Part shown: in pieces, positions 1 to 13,359 of the stretch
How positions within the stretch are numbered: the first letter of the stretch is position 1
Layout of the letters: every line of letters begins with the position of its first letter
Origin: Megachile rotundata
Lineage: Eukaryota > Arthropoda > Insecta > Hymenoptera > Megachilidae
DNA: 64,000 nt
Assembly: GCF_050947335.1 (NCBI RefSeq)
Contig: NW_027473348.1
Span: forward strand, 880,501 to 944,500
Reading direction: 5' to 3'
Notes under the pieces: generated by a model
Database searches by the model: none
Seen by the model: only the letters and a program-made list of their open reading frames with translations
What the model was told of the DNA's origin: nothing
Position numbers and translations under genes: made by a program

Positions 1-284
1 TTGTGTGATCGTAATTGTGTGATCCTGTTTGTGTGATCGTGATTGTGTGATCGTGATTGTGTGATCGTGATTGTGTGGTCGTGATTGTGTGATCGTAATT
101 GTGTGATCCTGTTTGTGTGATCGTGATTGTGATTGAGATTGTGTGATTGTGATTGTGTGACTGTGATTGTGTGACTGTGATTGTGTGATCGTGATTGTGT
201 GATCGTGATTGTGTGATCGTGATTGTGTGATCGTGGTTGTGTGATCGTGAATGTGTGATCGTGATTGTGTGATTGTGTTATTGT

Positions 285-498
285 GATTGCGCGATTGTGA
301 TTGCGCGATTGTGATTGCGCGATTGTGATTGCGCGATTTTGATTGCGCGATTGTGATTGCGCGATTGTGATTGCGCGATTGTGATTGCGCGATTGTGATT
401 GCGCGATTGTGATTGCGCGATTGTGATTGCGCGATTGTGATTGCGCGATTGTGATTGCGCGATTGTGATAGCGCGATTGTGATTGCGCGATTGTGATT
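285..498 (+). repeat. A block, 15 units (GCGC state)
   Basis: GCGC recurs every 14 bp from 289 to 485. A GATTTT unit is fourth and a GATAGCGC unit lies near 467. The unit count matches the A block at 56682-56895. Confidence 0.93.
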
Positions 499-904
499 GG
501 GCGATCGTGATTGCGCGATCGTGATTGCGCGATCGTGGTTGCGCGATCGTGATTGCGCGACCGTGATTGCGCGATTGTGATTGCGCGATTGTGATTGCGG
601 GATTGAGATTGCGTGATTGTGGTTGCGTGATTGTGGTTGCGTGATTGTGATTGCGTGATTGTGATTGCGTGATTGTGATTGCGTGATTGTGATTGCGTGA
701 TTGTGATTGCGTGATTGTGATTGCGTGATTGTGATTGCGTGATTGTGATTGCGTGATTGTGATTGCGTGATTGTGATTGCGTGATTGTGATTGCGTGATT
801 GTGATTGCGTGATTGTGATTGCGTGATTGTGATTGCGTGATTGTGATTGCGTGATTGTGATTGCGTGATTGTGATTGCGTGATTGTGATTGCGTGATTGT
901 GATT
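499..904 (+). repeat. E/C units then B block, 21 units
   Basis: One GGGC unit, then C units (GATCG plus GCGC, one GTGGTTG and one GACCG variant), two A-like units, the GCGGGATTGAG boundary at about 596-606, then GCGTG every 14 bp from 611 to 891. There is no D block before it in this copy. Confidence 0.9.
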
Positions 905-3043
905 GTGCGATCGTGATTGTGTGATCGTGATTGTGTGATCGCAATTGTGGGATTGTGACTTTGTGATTGTGTGATTGTGATTGTGATTGTGGCAGTGTGA
1001 TTGTGTGATTGTGGTTGTGTGATTGTGATTGTGTGACTGTGATTGTGTGATTGTGATTGTGGGATTGTGATTGTGTGATTGTGTGATCGTGATTGTGTGA
1101 TAGTGATTGTGTGATCGTGATTGTGTGATCGTGATTGTGTGATCGTGATTGTGTGATCGTGATTGTGTGATTGTGTTATTGTGATTGTGTGATTCTGATT
1201 GTGTGATTGTGATTGTGTGATCGTGACTGTGTGATCGTGATTGTGTGATCGTGATTGTGGGATTGTGACTGTGTGATTGTGTGGTCGTGATTGTGATTGT
1301 GTTATTGTGATTGTGTGATTGTGATTGCGTGATTGTGATTGTGCGATCGTGACTGTGTGATCGTGATTGTGTGATCGTGATTGTGCGATTGTGATTGTGA
1401 TTGTGACTGTGTGACTGTGTGATTGTGATTGTGTGATCGTGATTGTGTGGTCGGGATTGTGTGATTGTGTGATTGTGATTGTGTGATTGTGATTGTGTGA
1501 TTGTGATTGTGTGATTGTGATTGTGTGATTGTGATTGTGTGATTGTGTGATTGTGATTGTGTGATTGTGATTGTGTGATTGTGATTGTGATTGTGATTGT
1601 GTGACTGTGATTGTGTGACTGTGATTGTGTGACTGTGATTTTGTGACTGTGATTGTGGGATTGTGACTGTGTGATCGTGATTGTGTGATCGTGATTGTGG
1701 GATTGTGATTATGGGATTGTGACTGTGTGATTGAGTGATTGTGATTGTGTGATCGTGATTGTGTGATCGTGATTGTGCGATCGCGATTGTGTGATCGTGA
1801 TTGTGTGATCGTGATTGTGGGATTGTGATTGCGTGATTGTACTGTGATTGCGTGATTGTGATTGCGTGATTGTAATTGCGTGATTGTGGTTGCGTGATTG
1901 TGATTACGTGATGGTGATTGTGTGATGGTGATTGTGTGATTGTGATTGTGATTGTGATTGTGCGATTGTGATTGTGCGATTGTGTTTGTGATTGTGATTG
2001 TGATTGTGATTGTGTGATTGTGTGATAGTGACTGTGTGATCGTGATTGTGTGATCGTGATTGTGTTTGTGATTGTGTGATTGTGACTGCGGGATTGTGAT
2101 TGTGTGTTGGTGGTTGTGTGGTCGTGATTGCGTGATTGTGATTGTGTGATTGTGATTGTGTGATCGTGATTGTGTGATCGTGATTGTGGGTTTGTGACTA
2201 TATGATTGTGTGATTGTGATTGTGTGATTGTGATTGTGTGATTGTGATTGTGTGATTGTGATTGTGTGATTGTGATTGTGTGATTGTGATTGTGTGACTG
2301 TGATTGTGTGACTGTGATTGTGGGATTGTGACTGTGTGATCGTGATTGTGTGATCGTTATTGTGGGATTGTGATTATGGGATTGTGACTGTGTGATTGAG
2401 TGATTGTGATTGTGTGATTGTGATTGTGTGACTGTGATTGTGTGATTGTGATTGTGGGATTGTGATTGTGATTGTGTGATTGTGATTGTGTGAGTGGGAC
2501 TGTGTGATTGTGATTGTGATTGTGTGATTTTGATTGTGTGATCGTGATTGTGTGATCGTCATTGTGTGATTGTGATTGTGTGATTGTGTGATTGTGATTG
2601 TGTTATTGTGATTTTGTGATTGTGATTGTGTGACTGTGATTGTGTGACTGTGATTGTGTGATTGTGATTGTGTCATTGTGATTGTGTGATTGTGTGATTG
2701 TGACTCTGTGACTGTGATTGTGATATTGTGATTGTGTGATTCTGATTGTGTGGTTGTGATTGTGTGATCGTGACTGTGTGATCGTAATTGTGTGATCGTG
2801 ATTGTGGGATTGTGACTGTGTGATCGTGATTGTGTGATCGTGATTGTGCGATTGTGACTGTGTGATTGTGTGATTGTGTGACTGTGCGACTGTGTGACTG
2901 TGTGATTGTGATTGTGTGATCGTGATTGTGTGACTGTAGTTGTGGGAGTGTGATTGTGTGATTGTGTGATCGTGACTGTGCGATCGTGATTGTGTGATCG
3001 TGATTGTGATTGTGTGATTGTGATTGTGTGATTGTGATTGTGT

Positions 3044-3103
3044 GATTGTGATTGTGATTGTGATTGTGATTGTGATTGTGATTGTGATTGTGATTGTGAT
3101 TGT
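3044..3103 (+). repeat. Hexamer tract, 10 x GATTGT
   Basis: Pure 6-bp period in H1, bounded on the right by GTGTGACTG. Confidence 0.91.
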
Positions 3104-3401
3104 GTGACTGTGTGATTGTGATTGTGTGATCGTGATTGTGTGATCGTGATTTTGTGATCGTGATTGTGCGATTGTGACTGTGTGTTTGTGTGATTGTGAT
3201 TGTGTGATTGTGATTGTGATTGTGTGACTATGTGATTGTGATTGTGTGATCGTGATTGTGTGGTCGTGATTGTGTGATTGTGCTATTGTGATTGTGCTAT
3301 TGTGATTGTGTGATTGTGATTGTGTGATTGTGATTGTGTGATTGTGATTGTGTGATTGTGATTGTGTGATTGTGATTGTGTGATTGTGATTGTGTGATTG
3401 T

Positions 3402-3505
3402 GATTGTGTGATTGTGTGATTGTGTGATTGTGTGATTGTGTGATTGTGTGATTGTGTGATTGTGTGATTGTGTGATTGTGTGATTGTGTGATTGTGTGAT
3501 TGTGT
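3402..3505 (+). repeat. Octamer tract, 13 x GATTGTGT
   Basis: Uninterrupted 8-bp period between two runs of 14-bp F units in H1. Confidence 0.93.
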
Positions 3506-3687
3506 GATTGTGATTGTGTGATTGTGATTGTGTGATTGTGATTGTGTGACTGTGATTGTGTGATTGTGATTGTGTGATTGTGATTGTGTGATTGTGATTG
3601 TGTGATTGTGATTGTGTGATCGTGACTGTGTGATCGTGACTGTGTGGTCGTGTGTGTGTGATCGTGATTGTGGGTTTGTGACTGTGT

Positions 3688-3861
3688 GATTGCGCGATTG
3701 TGATTGCGCGATTGTGATTGCGCGATTTTGATTGCGCGATTGTGATTGCGCGATTGTGATTGCGCGATTGTGATTGCGCGATTGTGATTGCGCGATTGTG
3801 ATTGCGCGATTGTGATTGCGCGATTGTGATTGCGCGATTGTGATTGCGCGATTGTGATTGC
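3688..3861 (+). repeat. A block, 12 units
   Basis: GCGC every 14 bp from 3692 to 3846. The GATTTT unit is third. The block ends abruptly in GCGAATTG, a join shared only with H14. Confidence 0.93.
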
Positions 3862-4120
3862 GAATTGTGATTGTGTGACTGTGATTGTGTGATCGTGATT
3901 GTGTGATCGTGATTGTGTGATCGTGATTGTGTGATTGTGTTATTGTGATTGTGTGATCCTGATTGTGTGATTGTGATTGTGTGATCGTGACTGTGTGATC
4001 GTGATTGTGTGATCGTGATTGTGGGATTGTGACTGTGTGATTGTGTGATCGTGATTGTGATTCTGTGATTGTGATTATGTGATGGTGATTGTGATTGTGT
4101 GATAGTGATTGTGTGATCGT

Positions 4121-4652
4121 GATTGTGCGATCGTGATTGTGCGATCGTGATTGTGCGATCGTGATTGTGCGATCGTGATTGTGAGATCGTGATTGTGCGA
4201 TCGTGATTGTGCGATCGTGATTGTGCGATCGTGATTGTGCGATCGTGATTGTGCGATCGTGATTGTGCGATCGTGATTGTGCGATCGTGATTGTGCGATC
4301 GTGATTGGGCGATCGTGATTGCGCGATCGTGATTGCGCGACCGTGATTGCGCGATTGTGATTGCGCGATTGTGATTGCGGGATTGAGATTGCGTGATTGT
4401 GGTTGCGTGATTGTGATTGCGTGATTGTGATTGCGTGATTGTGATTGCGTGATTGTGATTGCGTGATTGTGATTGCGTGATTGTGATTGCGTGATTGTGA
4501 TTGCGTGATTGTGATTGCGTGATTGTGATTGCGTGATTGTGATTGCGTGATTGTGATTGCGTGATTGTGATTGCGTGATTGTGATTGCGTGATTGTGATT
4601 GCGTGATTGTGATTGCGTGATTGTGATTGCGTGATTGTGATTGCGTGATTGT
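4121..4652 (+). repeat. D(13)-E-C-B(19) module
   Basis: D units from 4127 to 4295, the fifth being GTGAGATCG (4183). One GGGC unit, two C units (the second GACCG), two A-like units and the GCGGGATTGAG boundary follow, then GCGTG every 14 bp from 4391 to 4643. Confidence 0.92.
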
Positions 4653-5570
4653 GATTGTGCGATCGTGATTGTGTGATCGTGATTGTGTGATCGCAATTGT
4701 GGGATTGTGACTTTGTGATTGTGTGATTGTGATTGTGATTGTGGCAGTGTGATTGTGTGATTGTGGTTGTGTGATTGTGATTGTGTGACTGTGATTGTGT
4801 GATTGTGATTGTGGGATTGTGATTGTGTGATTGTGTGATCGTGATTATGTGATAGTGATTGTGTGATCGTGATTGTGTGATCGTGATTGTGTGATCGTGA
4901 TTGTGTGATTGTGTTATTGTGATTGTGTGATTCTGATTGTGTGATTGTGATTGTGTGATCGTGACTGTGTGATCGTGATTGTGTGATCGTGATTGTGGGA
5001 TTGTGACTGTGTGATTGTGTGATCGTGATTGTGATTGTGTTATTGTGATTGTGTGATTGTGATTGCGTGATTGTGATTGTGCGATCGTGACTGTGTGATC
5101 GTGATTGTGTGATCGTGATTGTGCGATTGTGATTGTGATTGTGACTGTGTGACTGTGTGATTGTGATTGTGTGATCGTGATTGTGTGGTCGGGATTGTGT
5201 GATTGTGTGATTGTGATTGTGTGATTGTGATTGTGTGATTGTGATTGTGTGATTGTGATTGTGTGATTGTGATTGTGTGATTGTGATTGTGTGATTGTGA
5301 TTGTGTGATTGTGATTGTGTGATTGTGATTGTGTGATTGTGATTGTGTGATTGTGATTGTGTGATTGTGATTGTGATTGTGATTGTGTGACTGTGATTGT
5401 GTGACTGTGATTGTGTGACTGTGATTGTGTGACTGTGATTTTGTGACTGTGATTGTGGGATTGTGACTGTGTGATCGTGATTGTGTGATCGTGATTGTGG
5501 GATTGTGATTATGGGATTGTGACTGTGTGATTGAGTGATTGTGATTGTGTGATCGTGATTGTGTGATCGT

Positions 5571-6112
5571 GATTGTGCGATCGTGATTGTGCGATCGTGA
5601 TTGTGCGATCGTGATTGTGCGATCGTGATTGTGCGATCGTGATTGGGCGATCGTGATTGGGCGATCGTGATTGGGCGATCGTGATTGCGCGATCGTGATT
5701 GCGCGATCGTGATTGCGCGATCGTGATTGCGCGATCGTGATTGCGCGACCGTGATTGCGCGATTGTGATTGCGGGATTGAGATTGCGTGATTGTGGTTGC
5801 GTGATTGTGATTGCGTGATTGTGATTGCGTGATTGTGATTGCGTGATTGTGATTGCGTGATTGTGATTGCGTGATTGTGATTGCGTGATTGTGATTGCGT
5901 GATTGTGATTGCGTGATTGTGATTGCGTGATTGTGATTGCGTGATTGTGATTGCGTGATTGTGATTGCGTGATTGTGATTGCGTGATTGTGATTGCGTGA
6001 TTGTGATTGCGTGATTGTGATTGCGTGATTGTGATTGCGTGATTGTGATTGCGTGATTGTGATTGCGTGATTGTGATTGCGTGATTGTGATTGCGTGATT
6101 GTGATTGCGTGA
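5571..6112 (+). repeat. D(5)-E(3)-C(5)-B(24) module
   Basis: This is the second module of H1. Five D units (first GCG at 5577), three GGGC units, five C units ending in GACCG, the GCGGGATTGAG boundary, and 24 GCGT units from 5785 to 6107, the last running into GATTTTG. It takes the place where shorter copies pass directly from GATTGAGTG to the GCGATCGCGATTG tail. Confidence 0.91.
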
Positions 6113-8355
6113 TTTTGATTGTGTGATTGTGATTGTGTGATTGTGATTGTGCGATCGTGATTGTGTGATCGTGATTGTGTGATCGCAATTGTGGGATTGT
6201 GACTTTGTGATTGTGTGATTGTGATTGTGATTGTGGCAGTGTGATTGTGTGATTGTGGTTGTGTGATTGTGTGATTGTGTGACTGTGATTGTGTGATTGT
6301 GATTGTGGGATTGTGATTGTGTGATTGTGTGATTGTGTGATCGTGATTGTGTGATAGTGATTGTGTGATCGTGATTGTGTGATCGTGATTGTGTGATCGT
6401 GATTGTGTGATTGTGTTATTGTGATTGTGTGATTCTGATTGTGTGATTGTGATTGTGTGATCGTGACTGTGTGATCGTGATTGTGTGATCGTGATTGTGG
6501 GATTGTGACTGTGTGATTGTGTGATCGTGATTGTGATTGTGTTATTGTGATTGTGTGATTGTGATTGCGTGATTGTGATTGTGCGATCGTGACTGTGTGA
6601 TCGTGATTGTGTGATCGTGATTGTGCGATTGTGATTGTGATTGTGACTGTGTGACTGTGTGATTGTGATTGTGTGATCGTGATTGAGTGGTCGGGATTGT
6701 GTGATTGTGTGATTGTGATTGTGTGATTGTGATTGTGTGATTGTGATTGTGTGATTGTGATTGTGTGATTGTGATTGTGTGATTGTGATTGTGTGATTGT
6801 GATTGTGTGATTGTGATTGTGTGATTGTGATTGTGTGATTGTGATTGTGTGATTGTGATTGTGTGATTGTGATTGTGATTGTGATTGTGTGACTGTGATT
6901 GTGTGACTGTGATTGTGTGACTGTGATTTTGTGACTGTGATTGTGGGATTGTGACTGTGTGATCGTGATTGTGTGATCGTGATTGTGGGATTGTGATTAT
7001 GGGATTGTGACTGTGTGATTGAGTGATTGTGATTGTGTGATCGTGATTGTGTGATCGTGATTGTGCGATCGCGATTGTGTGATCGTGATTGTGTGATCGT
7101 GATTGTGGGATTGTGATTGCGTGATTGTACTGTGATTGCGTGATTGTGATTGCGTGATTGTAATTGCGTGATTGTGGTTGCATGATTGTGATTACGTGAT
7201 GGTGATTGTGTGATTGTGATTGTGATTGTGATTGTGCGATTGTGATTGTGCGATTGTGTTTGTGATTGTGATTGTGATTGTGATTGTGTGATTGTGTGAT
7301 AGTGACTGTGTGATCGTGATTGTTTGATCGTGATTGTGTTTGTGATTGTGTGATTGTGACTGCGGGATTGTGATTGTGTGTTGGTGGTTGTGTGGTCGTG
7401 ATTGTGTGATTGTGATTGTGTGATTGTGATTGTGTGATCGTGATTGTGTGATCGTGATTGTGGGTTTGTGACTATATGATTGTGTGATTGTGATTGTGTG
7501 ATTGTGATTGTGTGATTGTGATTGTGTGATTGTGATTGTGTGATTGTGATTGTGTGATTGTGATTGTGTGACTGTGATTGTGTGACTGTGATTGTGGGAT
7601 TGTGACTGTGTGATCGTGATTGTGTGATCGTTATTGTGGGATTGTGATTATGGGATTGTGACTGTGTGATTGAGTGATTGTGATTGTGTGATTGTGATTG
7701 TGTGACTGTGATTGTGTGATTGTGATTGTGGGATTGTGATTGTGATTGTGTGATTGTGATTGTGTGAGTGGGACTGTGTGATTGTGATTGTGATTGTGTG
7801 ATTGTGATTGTGTGATCGTGATTGTGTGATCGTCATTGTGTGATTGTGATTGTGTGATTGTGTGATTGTGATTGTGTTATTGTGATTTTGTGATTGTGAT
7901 TGTGTGACTGTGATTGTGTGACTGTGATTGTGTGATTGTGATTGTGTCATTGTGATTGTGTGATTGTGTGATTGTGACTCTGTGACTGTGATTGTGATAT
8001 TGTGATTGTGTGATTCTGATTGTGTGGTTGTGATTGTGTGATCGTGACTGTGTGATCGTAATTGTGTGATCGTGATTGTGGGATTGTGACTGTGTGATCG
8101 TGATTTTGTGATCGTGATTGTGCGTTTGTGACTGTGTGTTTGTGTGATTGTGATTGTGTGATTGTGATTGTGATTGTGTGACTATGTGATTGTGATTGTG
8201 TGATCGTGATTGTGTGGTCGTGATTGTGTGATTGTGCTATTGTGATTGTGCTATTGTGATTGTGTGATTGTGATTGTGTGATTGTGATTGTGTGATTGTG
8301 ATTGTGTGATTGTGATTGTGTGATTGTGATTGTGTGATTGTGATTGTGTGATTGT

Positions 8356-8459
8356 GATTGTGTGATTGTGTGATTGTGTGATTGTGTGATTGTGTGATTG
8401 TGTGATTGTGTGATTGTGTGATTGTGTGATTGTGTGATTGTGTGATTGTGTGATTGTGG
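8356..8459 (+). repeat. Octamer tract, 13 units
   Basis: The last unit reads GATTGTGG. Same position in H2 as in the other copies. Confidence 0.92.
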
Positions 8460-9075
8460 GATTGTGATTGTGTGATTGTGATTGTGTGATTGTGATTGTG
8501 TGACTGTGATTGTGTGATTGTGATTGTGTGATTGTGATTGTGTGATTGTGATTGTGTGATTGTGATTGTGTGATTGTGATTGTGTGATCGTGACTGTGTG
8601 ATCGTGACTGTGTGGTCGTGTGTGTGTGATCGTGATTGTGGGTTTGTGACTGTGTGATTCTGTGATTGTGATTGTGTGACTGTGATTGTGTGACTGTGAT
8701 TGTGGGATTGTGACTGTGTGATCGTGATTGTGTGATCGTGATTGTGGGATTGTGATTGTGGGATTGTGACTGTGTGATGGTGTGATTGCGATGGTGTGAT
8801 TGTGATTGTGTGATCGTGATTGTAGGATCGTGATTCTGTGATCGTGATTGTGTGATCGTGATTGTGTGATCGCGATTGTGTGATCGTGATTGTGTCGCCG
8901 TGATTGTGTGATCGTGATTGTGCGATCGTGTTTGTGTGATCGTGATTGTGATTTTGGTTGTGTGATTGTGATTGTGTGACTGTGATTGTGTGATCGTGAT
9001 TGTGCGATCGTGATTGTGTGATCGTGATTGTGTGATCGTGATTGTGTGATCGTGAATGTGTGATCGTGATTGTGT

Positions 9076-9352
9076 GATTGCGCGATTGTGATTGCGCGAT
9101 TGTGATTGCGCGATTGTGATTGCGCGATTGTGATTGCGCGATTGTGATTGCGCGATTGTGATTGCGCGATTTTGATTGCGCGATTGTGATTGCGCGATTG
9201 TGATTGCGCGATTGTGATTGCGCGATTGTGATTGCGCGATTGTGATTGCGCGATTGTGATTGCGCGATTGTGATTGCGCGATTGTGATTGCGCGATTGTG
9301 ATTGCGCGATTGTGATTGCGCGATTGTGATTGCGCGATTGTGATTGCGCGAC
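9076..9352 (+). repeat. A block, 20 units (longest)
   Basis: GCGC every 14 bp from 9080 to 9346, with the GATTTT unit seventh. It ends in GCGCGACTG, and no D/E/C/B module follows in this copy. Confidence 0.93.
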
Positions 9353-10033
9353 TGTGATTGTGTGATCGTGATTGTGTGATCGTGATTGTGTGATCGTGAT
9401 TGTGTGATTGTATTATTGTGATTGTGTGATCCTGATTGTGTGATTGTCATTGTGTGATCGTGACTGTGTGATCGTGATTGTGTGATCGTGATTGTGGGAT
9501 TGTGACTGTGTGATTGTGTGATCGTGATTGTGATTCTGTGATTGTGATTATGTGATGGTGATTGTGATTGTGTGATTGTGATTGTGTGATTGTGATTGTG
9601 TGATCGTGATTGTGTGATCGTGATTGTGTGATCGTGATTGTGTGATCGTGATTGTGTGATCGTGATTGTGTGATCGTGATTGTGTGATCGTGATTGTGTG
9701 ATTGTGATTGTGTGATCGTGATTGTGTGATCGTGATTGTGTGATCGTGATTGTGTGATCGTGATTGTGTGGCCGTGATTGTGTGATCGTGATTGTGCGAT
9801 CGTGTTTGTGTAATCGTGATTGTGACTTTGGTTGTGTGATTGTGATTGTGTGACTGTGATTGTGTGATCGTGATTGTGCGATCGTGATTGTGTGATCGTG
9901 ATTGTGTGATCCTGATTGTGTGATCGTGATTGTGTGATCGTGATTGTGGGATTGTGACTATGTCATTGTGTGATCGTGATTGTGATTGTGTGATTGTGTG
10001 GGTGTGATTATGGGATTGTGATTGTGATTGTAT

Positions 10034-10563
10034 GATTGTGATTGTGTGATTGTGATTGTGTGATTGTGATTGTGTGATTGTGATTGTGTGATTGTGATTG
10101 TGTGATTGTGATTGTGTGATAGTGATTGTGATTGTGTGATTGTGATTGTGTGATTGTGATTGTGTGATTGTGATTGTGTGATTGTGATTGTGTGATTGTG
10201 ATTGTGTGATTGTGATTGTGTGATTGTGATTGTGTGATTGTGATTGTGTGATTGTGATTGTGTGATTGTGATTGTGTGATTGTGATTGTGTGATTGTGAT
10301 TGTGTGATTGTGATTGTGTGATTGTGATTGTGTGATTGTGATTGTGTGATTGTGATTGTGTGATTGTGATTGTGTGATTGTGATTGTGTGATTGTGATTG
10401 TGTGATTGTGATTGTGTGATTGTGATTGTGTGATTGTGATTGTGTGATTGTGATTGTGTGATTGTGATTGTGTGATTGTGATTGTGTGATTGTGATTGTG
10501 TGATTGTGATTGTGTGATTGTGATTGTGTGATTGTGATTGTGTGATTGTGATTGTGTGATTGT
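10034..10563 (+). repeat. Long F tract, about 38 units
   Basis: Nearly invariant 14-bp F units. One irregular GATAGTG with an extra hexamer lies near 10128. It is bounded on the left by GATTGTATG and on the right by GATTTTGTGATCG, as in H6 and H13. Confidence 0.9.
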
Positions 10564-12067
10564 GATTTTGTGATCGTGACTGTGTGATCGTGTTTGTGTG
10601 ATCGTGATTGTGGGTTTGTGACTGTGTGATTGTGTGATTGTGATTGTGTGATTGTGATTGTGTGACTGTGATTGTGTGACTGTGATTGTGTGGCTGTGAT
10701 TGTGTGACTGTGATTGTGGGATTATTACTGTGTGATCGTGATTGTGTGATCGTGATTTTGGGATTGTGATTGTGGGATTGTGACTGTGTGATGGTGTGAT
10801 TGTGATGGTGTGATTGTGATTGTGTGATCGTGATTGTGTGATCGTGATTGTGTGATCGTGATTGTGTGATCGTGATTGTGTGGCCGTGATTGTGTGATCG
10901 TGATTGTGAGATCGTGTTTGTGTAATCGTGATTGTGATTTTGGTTGTGTGATTGTGATTGTGTGACTGTGATTGTGTGATTGTGATTGTGTGATTGTGAT
11001 TGTGTGATCGTGATTGTGTTTGTGATTGTGTGATTGTGACTGCGGGATTGTGATTGTGTGTTGGTGGTTGTGTGGTCGTGATTGTGTGATTGTGATTGTG
11101 TGATTGTGATTGTGTGATCGTGATTGTGTGATCGTGATTGTGGGTTTGTGACTATATGATTGTGTGATTGTGATTGTGTGATTGTGATTGTGTGATTGTG
11201 ATTGTGTGATTGTGATTGTGTGATTGTGATTGTGTGATTGTGATTGTGTGATTGTGATTGTGTGATTGTGATTGTGTGATTGTGATTGTGTGACTGTGAT
11301 TGTGTGACTGTGATTGTGTGACTGTGATTGTGGGATTGTGACTGTGTGATCGTGATTGTGTGATCGTTATTGTGGGATTGTGATTATGGGATTGTGACTG
11401 TGTGATTGAGTGATTGTGATTGTGTGATTGTGATTGTGTGACTGTGATTGTGTGATTGTGATTGTGGGATTGTGATTGTGATTGTGTGATTGTGATTGTG
11501 TGAGTGGGACTGTGTGATTGTGATTGTGATTGTGTGATTGTGATTGTGTGATCGTGATTGTGTGATCGTCATTGTGTGATTGTGATTGTGTGATTGTGTG
11601 ATTGTGATTGTGTTATTTTGATTTTGTGATTGTGATTGTGTGACTGTGATTGTGTGACTGTGATTGTGTGATTGTGGTTGTGTCATTGTGATTGTGTGAT
11701 TGTGTGATTGTGACTCTGTGACTGTGATTGTGATATTGTGATTGTGTGATTCTGATTGTGTGGTTGTGATTGTGTGATCGTGACTGTGTGATCGTAATTG
11801 TGTGATCGTGATTGTGGGATTGTGACTGTGTGATCGTGATTGTGTGATCGTGATTGTGCGATTGTGACTGTGTGATTGTGTGATTGTGTGACTGTGCGAC
11901 TGTGTGACTGTGTGATTGTGATTGTGTGATCGTGATTGTGTGACGGTAGTTGTGGGAGTGTGATTGTGTGATTGTGTGATCGTGACTGTGCGATCGTGAT
12001 TGTGTGATCGTGATTGTGATTGTGAGATTGTGATTGTGTGATTGTGATTGTGTGATTGTGATTGTGT

Positions 12068-12133
12068 GATTGTGATTGTGATTGTGATTGTGATTGTGAT
12101 TGTGATTGTGATTGTGATTGTGATTGTGATTGT
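12068..12133 (+). repeat. Hexamer tract, 11 units
   Basis: Pure 6-bp period in H3. A GTGAGATTG unit lies just upstream. Confidence 0.91.
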
Positions 12134-12431
12134 GTGACTGTGTGATTGTGATTGTGTGATCGTGATTGTGTGATCGTGATTTTGTGATCGTGATTGTGCG
12201 ATTGTGACTGTGTGTTTGTGTGATTGTGATTGTGTGATTGTGATTGTGATTGTGTGACTATGTGATTGTGATTGTGTGATCGTGATTGTGTGGTCGTGAT
12301 TGTGTGATTGTGCTATTGTGATTGTGCTATTGTGATTGTGTGATTGTGATTGTGTGATTGTGATTGTGTGATTGTGATTGTGTGATTGTGATTGTGTGAT
12401 TGTGATTGTGTGATTGTGATTGTGTGATTGT

Positions 12432-12487
12432 GATTGTGTGATTGTGTGATTGTGTGATTGTGTGATTGTGTGATTGTGTGATTGTGT
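12432..12487 (+). repeat. Octamer tract, 7 units
   Basis: Perfect 8-bp period in H3. Confidence 0.92.
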
Positions 12488-13201
12488 GATTGTGATTGTG
12501 TGATTGTGATTGTGTGATTGTGATTGTGTGACTGTGATTGTGTGATTGTGATTGTGTGATTGTGATTGTGTGATTGTGATTGTGTGATTGTGATTGTGTG
12601 ATCGTGACTGTGTGATCGTGACTGTGTGGTCGTGTGTGTGTGATCGTGATTGTGGGTTTGTGACTGTGTGATTGTGTGATTGTGATTGTGTGACTGTGAT
12701 TGTGTGACTGTGATTGTGGGAGTGTGATTGTGTGATTGTGATTGTGTGATTGTGATTGTGTGATTGTGATTGTGTGATTGTGATTGTGTGACTGTGATTG
12801 TGTGACTGTGATTGTGTGACTGTGATTGTGGGATTGTGACTGTGTGATCGTGATTGTGTGATCGTTATTGTGGGATTGTGATTGTGGGATTGTGACTGTG
12901 TGATGGTGTGATTGCGATGGTGTGATTGTGATTGTGTGATCGTGATTGTGGGATCGTGATTCTGTGATCGTGATTGTGTGATCGTGATTGTGTGATCGCG
13001 ATTGTGTGATCGTGATTGTGTCGCCGTGATTGTGTGGTCGTGATTTTGCGATCGTATTTGTGTGATCGTGATTGTGATTTTGGTTGTGTGATTGTGATTG
13101 TGTGACTGTGATTGTGTGATCGTGATTGTGCGATCGTGATTGTGTGATCGTGATTGTGTGATCGTGATTGTGTGATCGTGAATGTGTGATCGTGATTGTG
13201 T

Positions 13202-13359
13202 GATTGCGCGATTGTGATTGCGCGATTGTGATTGCGCGATTGTGATTGCGCGATTGTGATTGCGCGATTGTGATTGCGCGATTGTGATTGCGCGATTGTG
13301 ATTGCGCGATTGTGATTGCGCGATTGTGATTGCGCGATTGTGATTGCGCGATTGTGATT
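13202..13359 (+). repeat. A block, 11 units
   Basis: GCGC every 14 bp from 13206 to 13346. No GATTTT unit. Ends in GTGCGACTG. Confidence 0.92.

Larger units (their letters stand above)
1..2197 (+). repeat. Higher-order repeat copy H0 (partial, left-truncated)
   Basis: This is the right part of a HOR copy that starts outside the window. In order it holds I units with two GATCGTAATTG/GATCCTG signatures (about 1-110), a GATTGAGATTG signature near 130, an A block, a short C block, a B block (605-904), the CGCAATTGTGGG...GGCAG boundary (GGCAG at 991), I units, a GGTCGGG signature (1449), F units, GATTATGGG (near 1709) and the tail with GATTGTACTG and GATTACGTGATGG. The next marker, ACTATATGATT, begins at 2198. 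It matches about 56.4-58.6 kb nearly unit for unit, except that the B block has 21 units here and 24 there. Confidence 0.85.
2198..7470 (+). repeat. Higher-order repeat copy H1 (full length, 5,273 bp)
   Basis: This is the most complete copy and a useful reference for the rest. Its order is: marker; F units; GATTATGGG and GATTGAGTG; GTGAGTGGGACTG; GATCGTCATTG; GACTCTGTGACTG; hexamer tract (3044-3103); GTGCTATTG doublet; octamer tract (3402-3505); GGTCGTGTGTGTG signature (near 3642); A block; D, C and B blocks; GGCAG boundary (4743); second D, E, C and B blocks; GGCAG boundary (6235); GGTCGGG signature; F units; tail with GATTGTACTG, GATTACGTG, GACTGCGGG and TGTTGGTGG. It ends at the marker at 7471. 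H14 is its near twin. Confidence 0.88.
7471..11150 (+). repeat. Higher-order repeat copy H2 (type 2, 3,680 bp)
   Basis: The left part follows the H1 order, but the hexamer-tract region is replaced by a short GTGCGTTTGTG form near 8121. It has the octamer tract and the longest A block in the window (20 units). It then diverges: I-rich units, a GACTATGTCATTG signature (near 9957), a long F tract (10034-10563), GGATTATTACTG (near 10721), more I units, then a direct jump into the common tail (GACTGCGGG near 11039). It has no D/E/C/B module and no GGCAG boundary. H6 and the first half of H13 share this structure. Confidence 0.85.

Noticed and set aside
2198..2208. ACTATATGATT as a TATA-type promoter element
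   Set aside because: A short AT-rich variant in a repeat is weak evidence, and no gene or initiation context follows. It is useful only as a copy marker.
2374..2676. 100-codon - strand frame found nearly identical about ten times (for example 7648, 11384, 16119, 21228, 25118, 37360, 47975, 51822)
   Set aside because: The repetition only reflects the conserved HOR segment between GATTATGGG (stop) and GTGTCATTG (start). H14 has a deletion inside it and the frame is shortened without other consequence.
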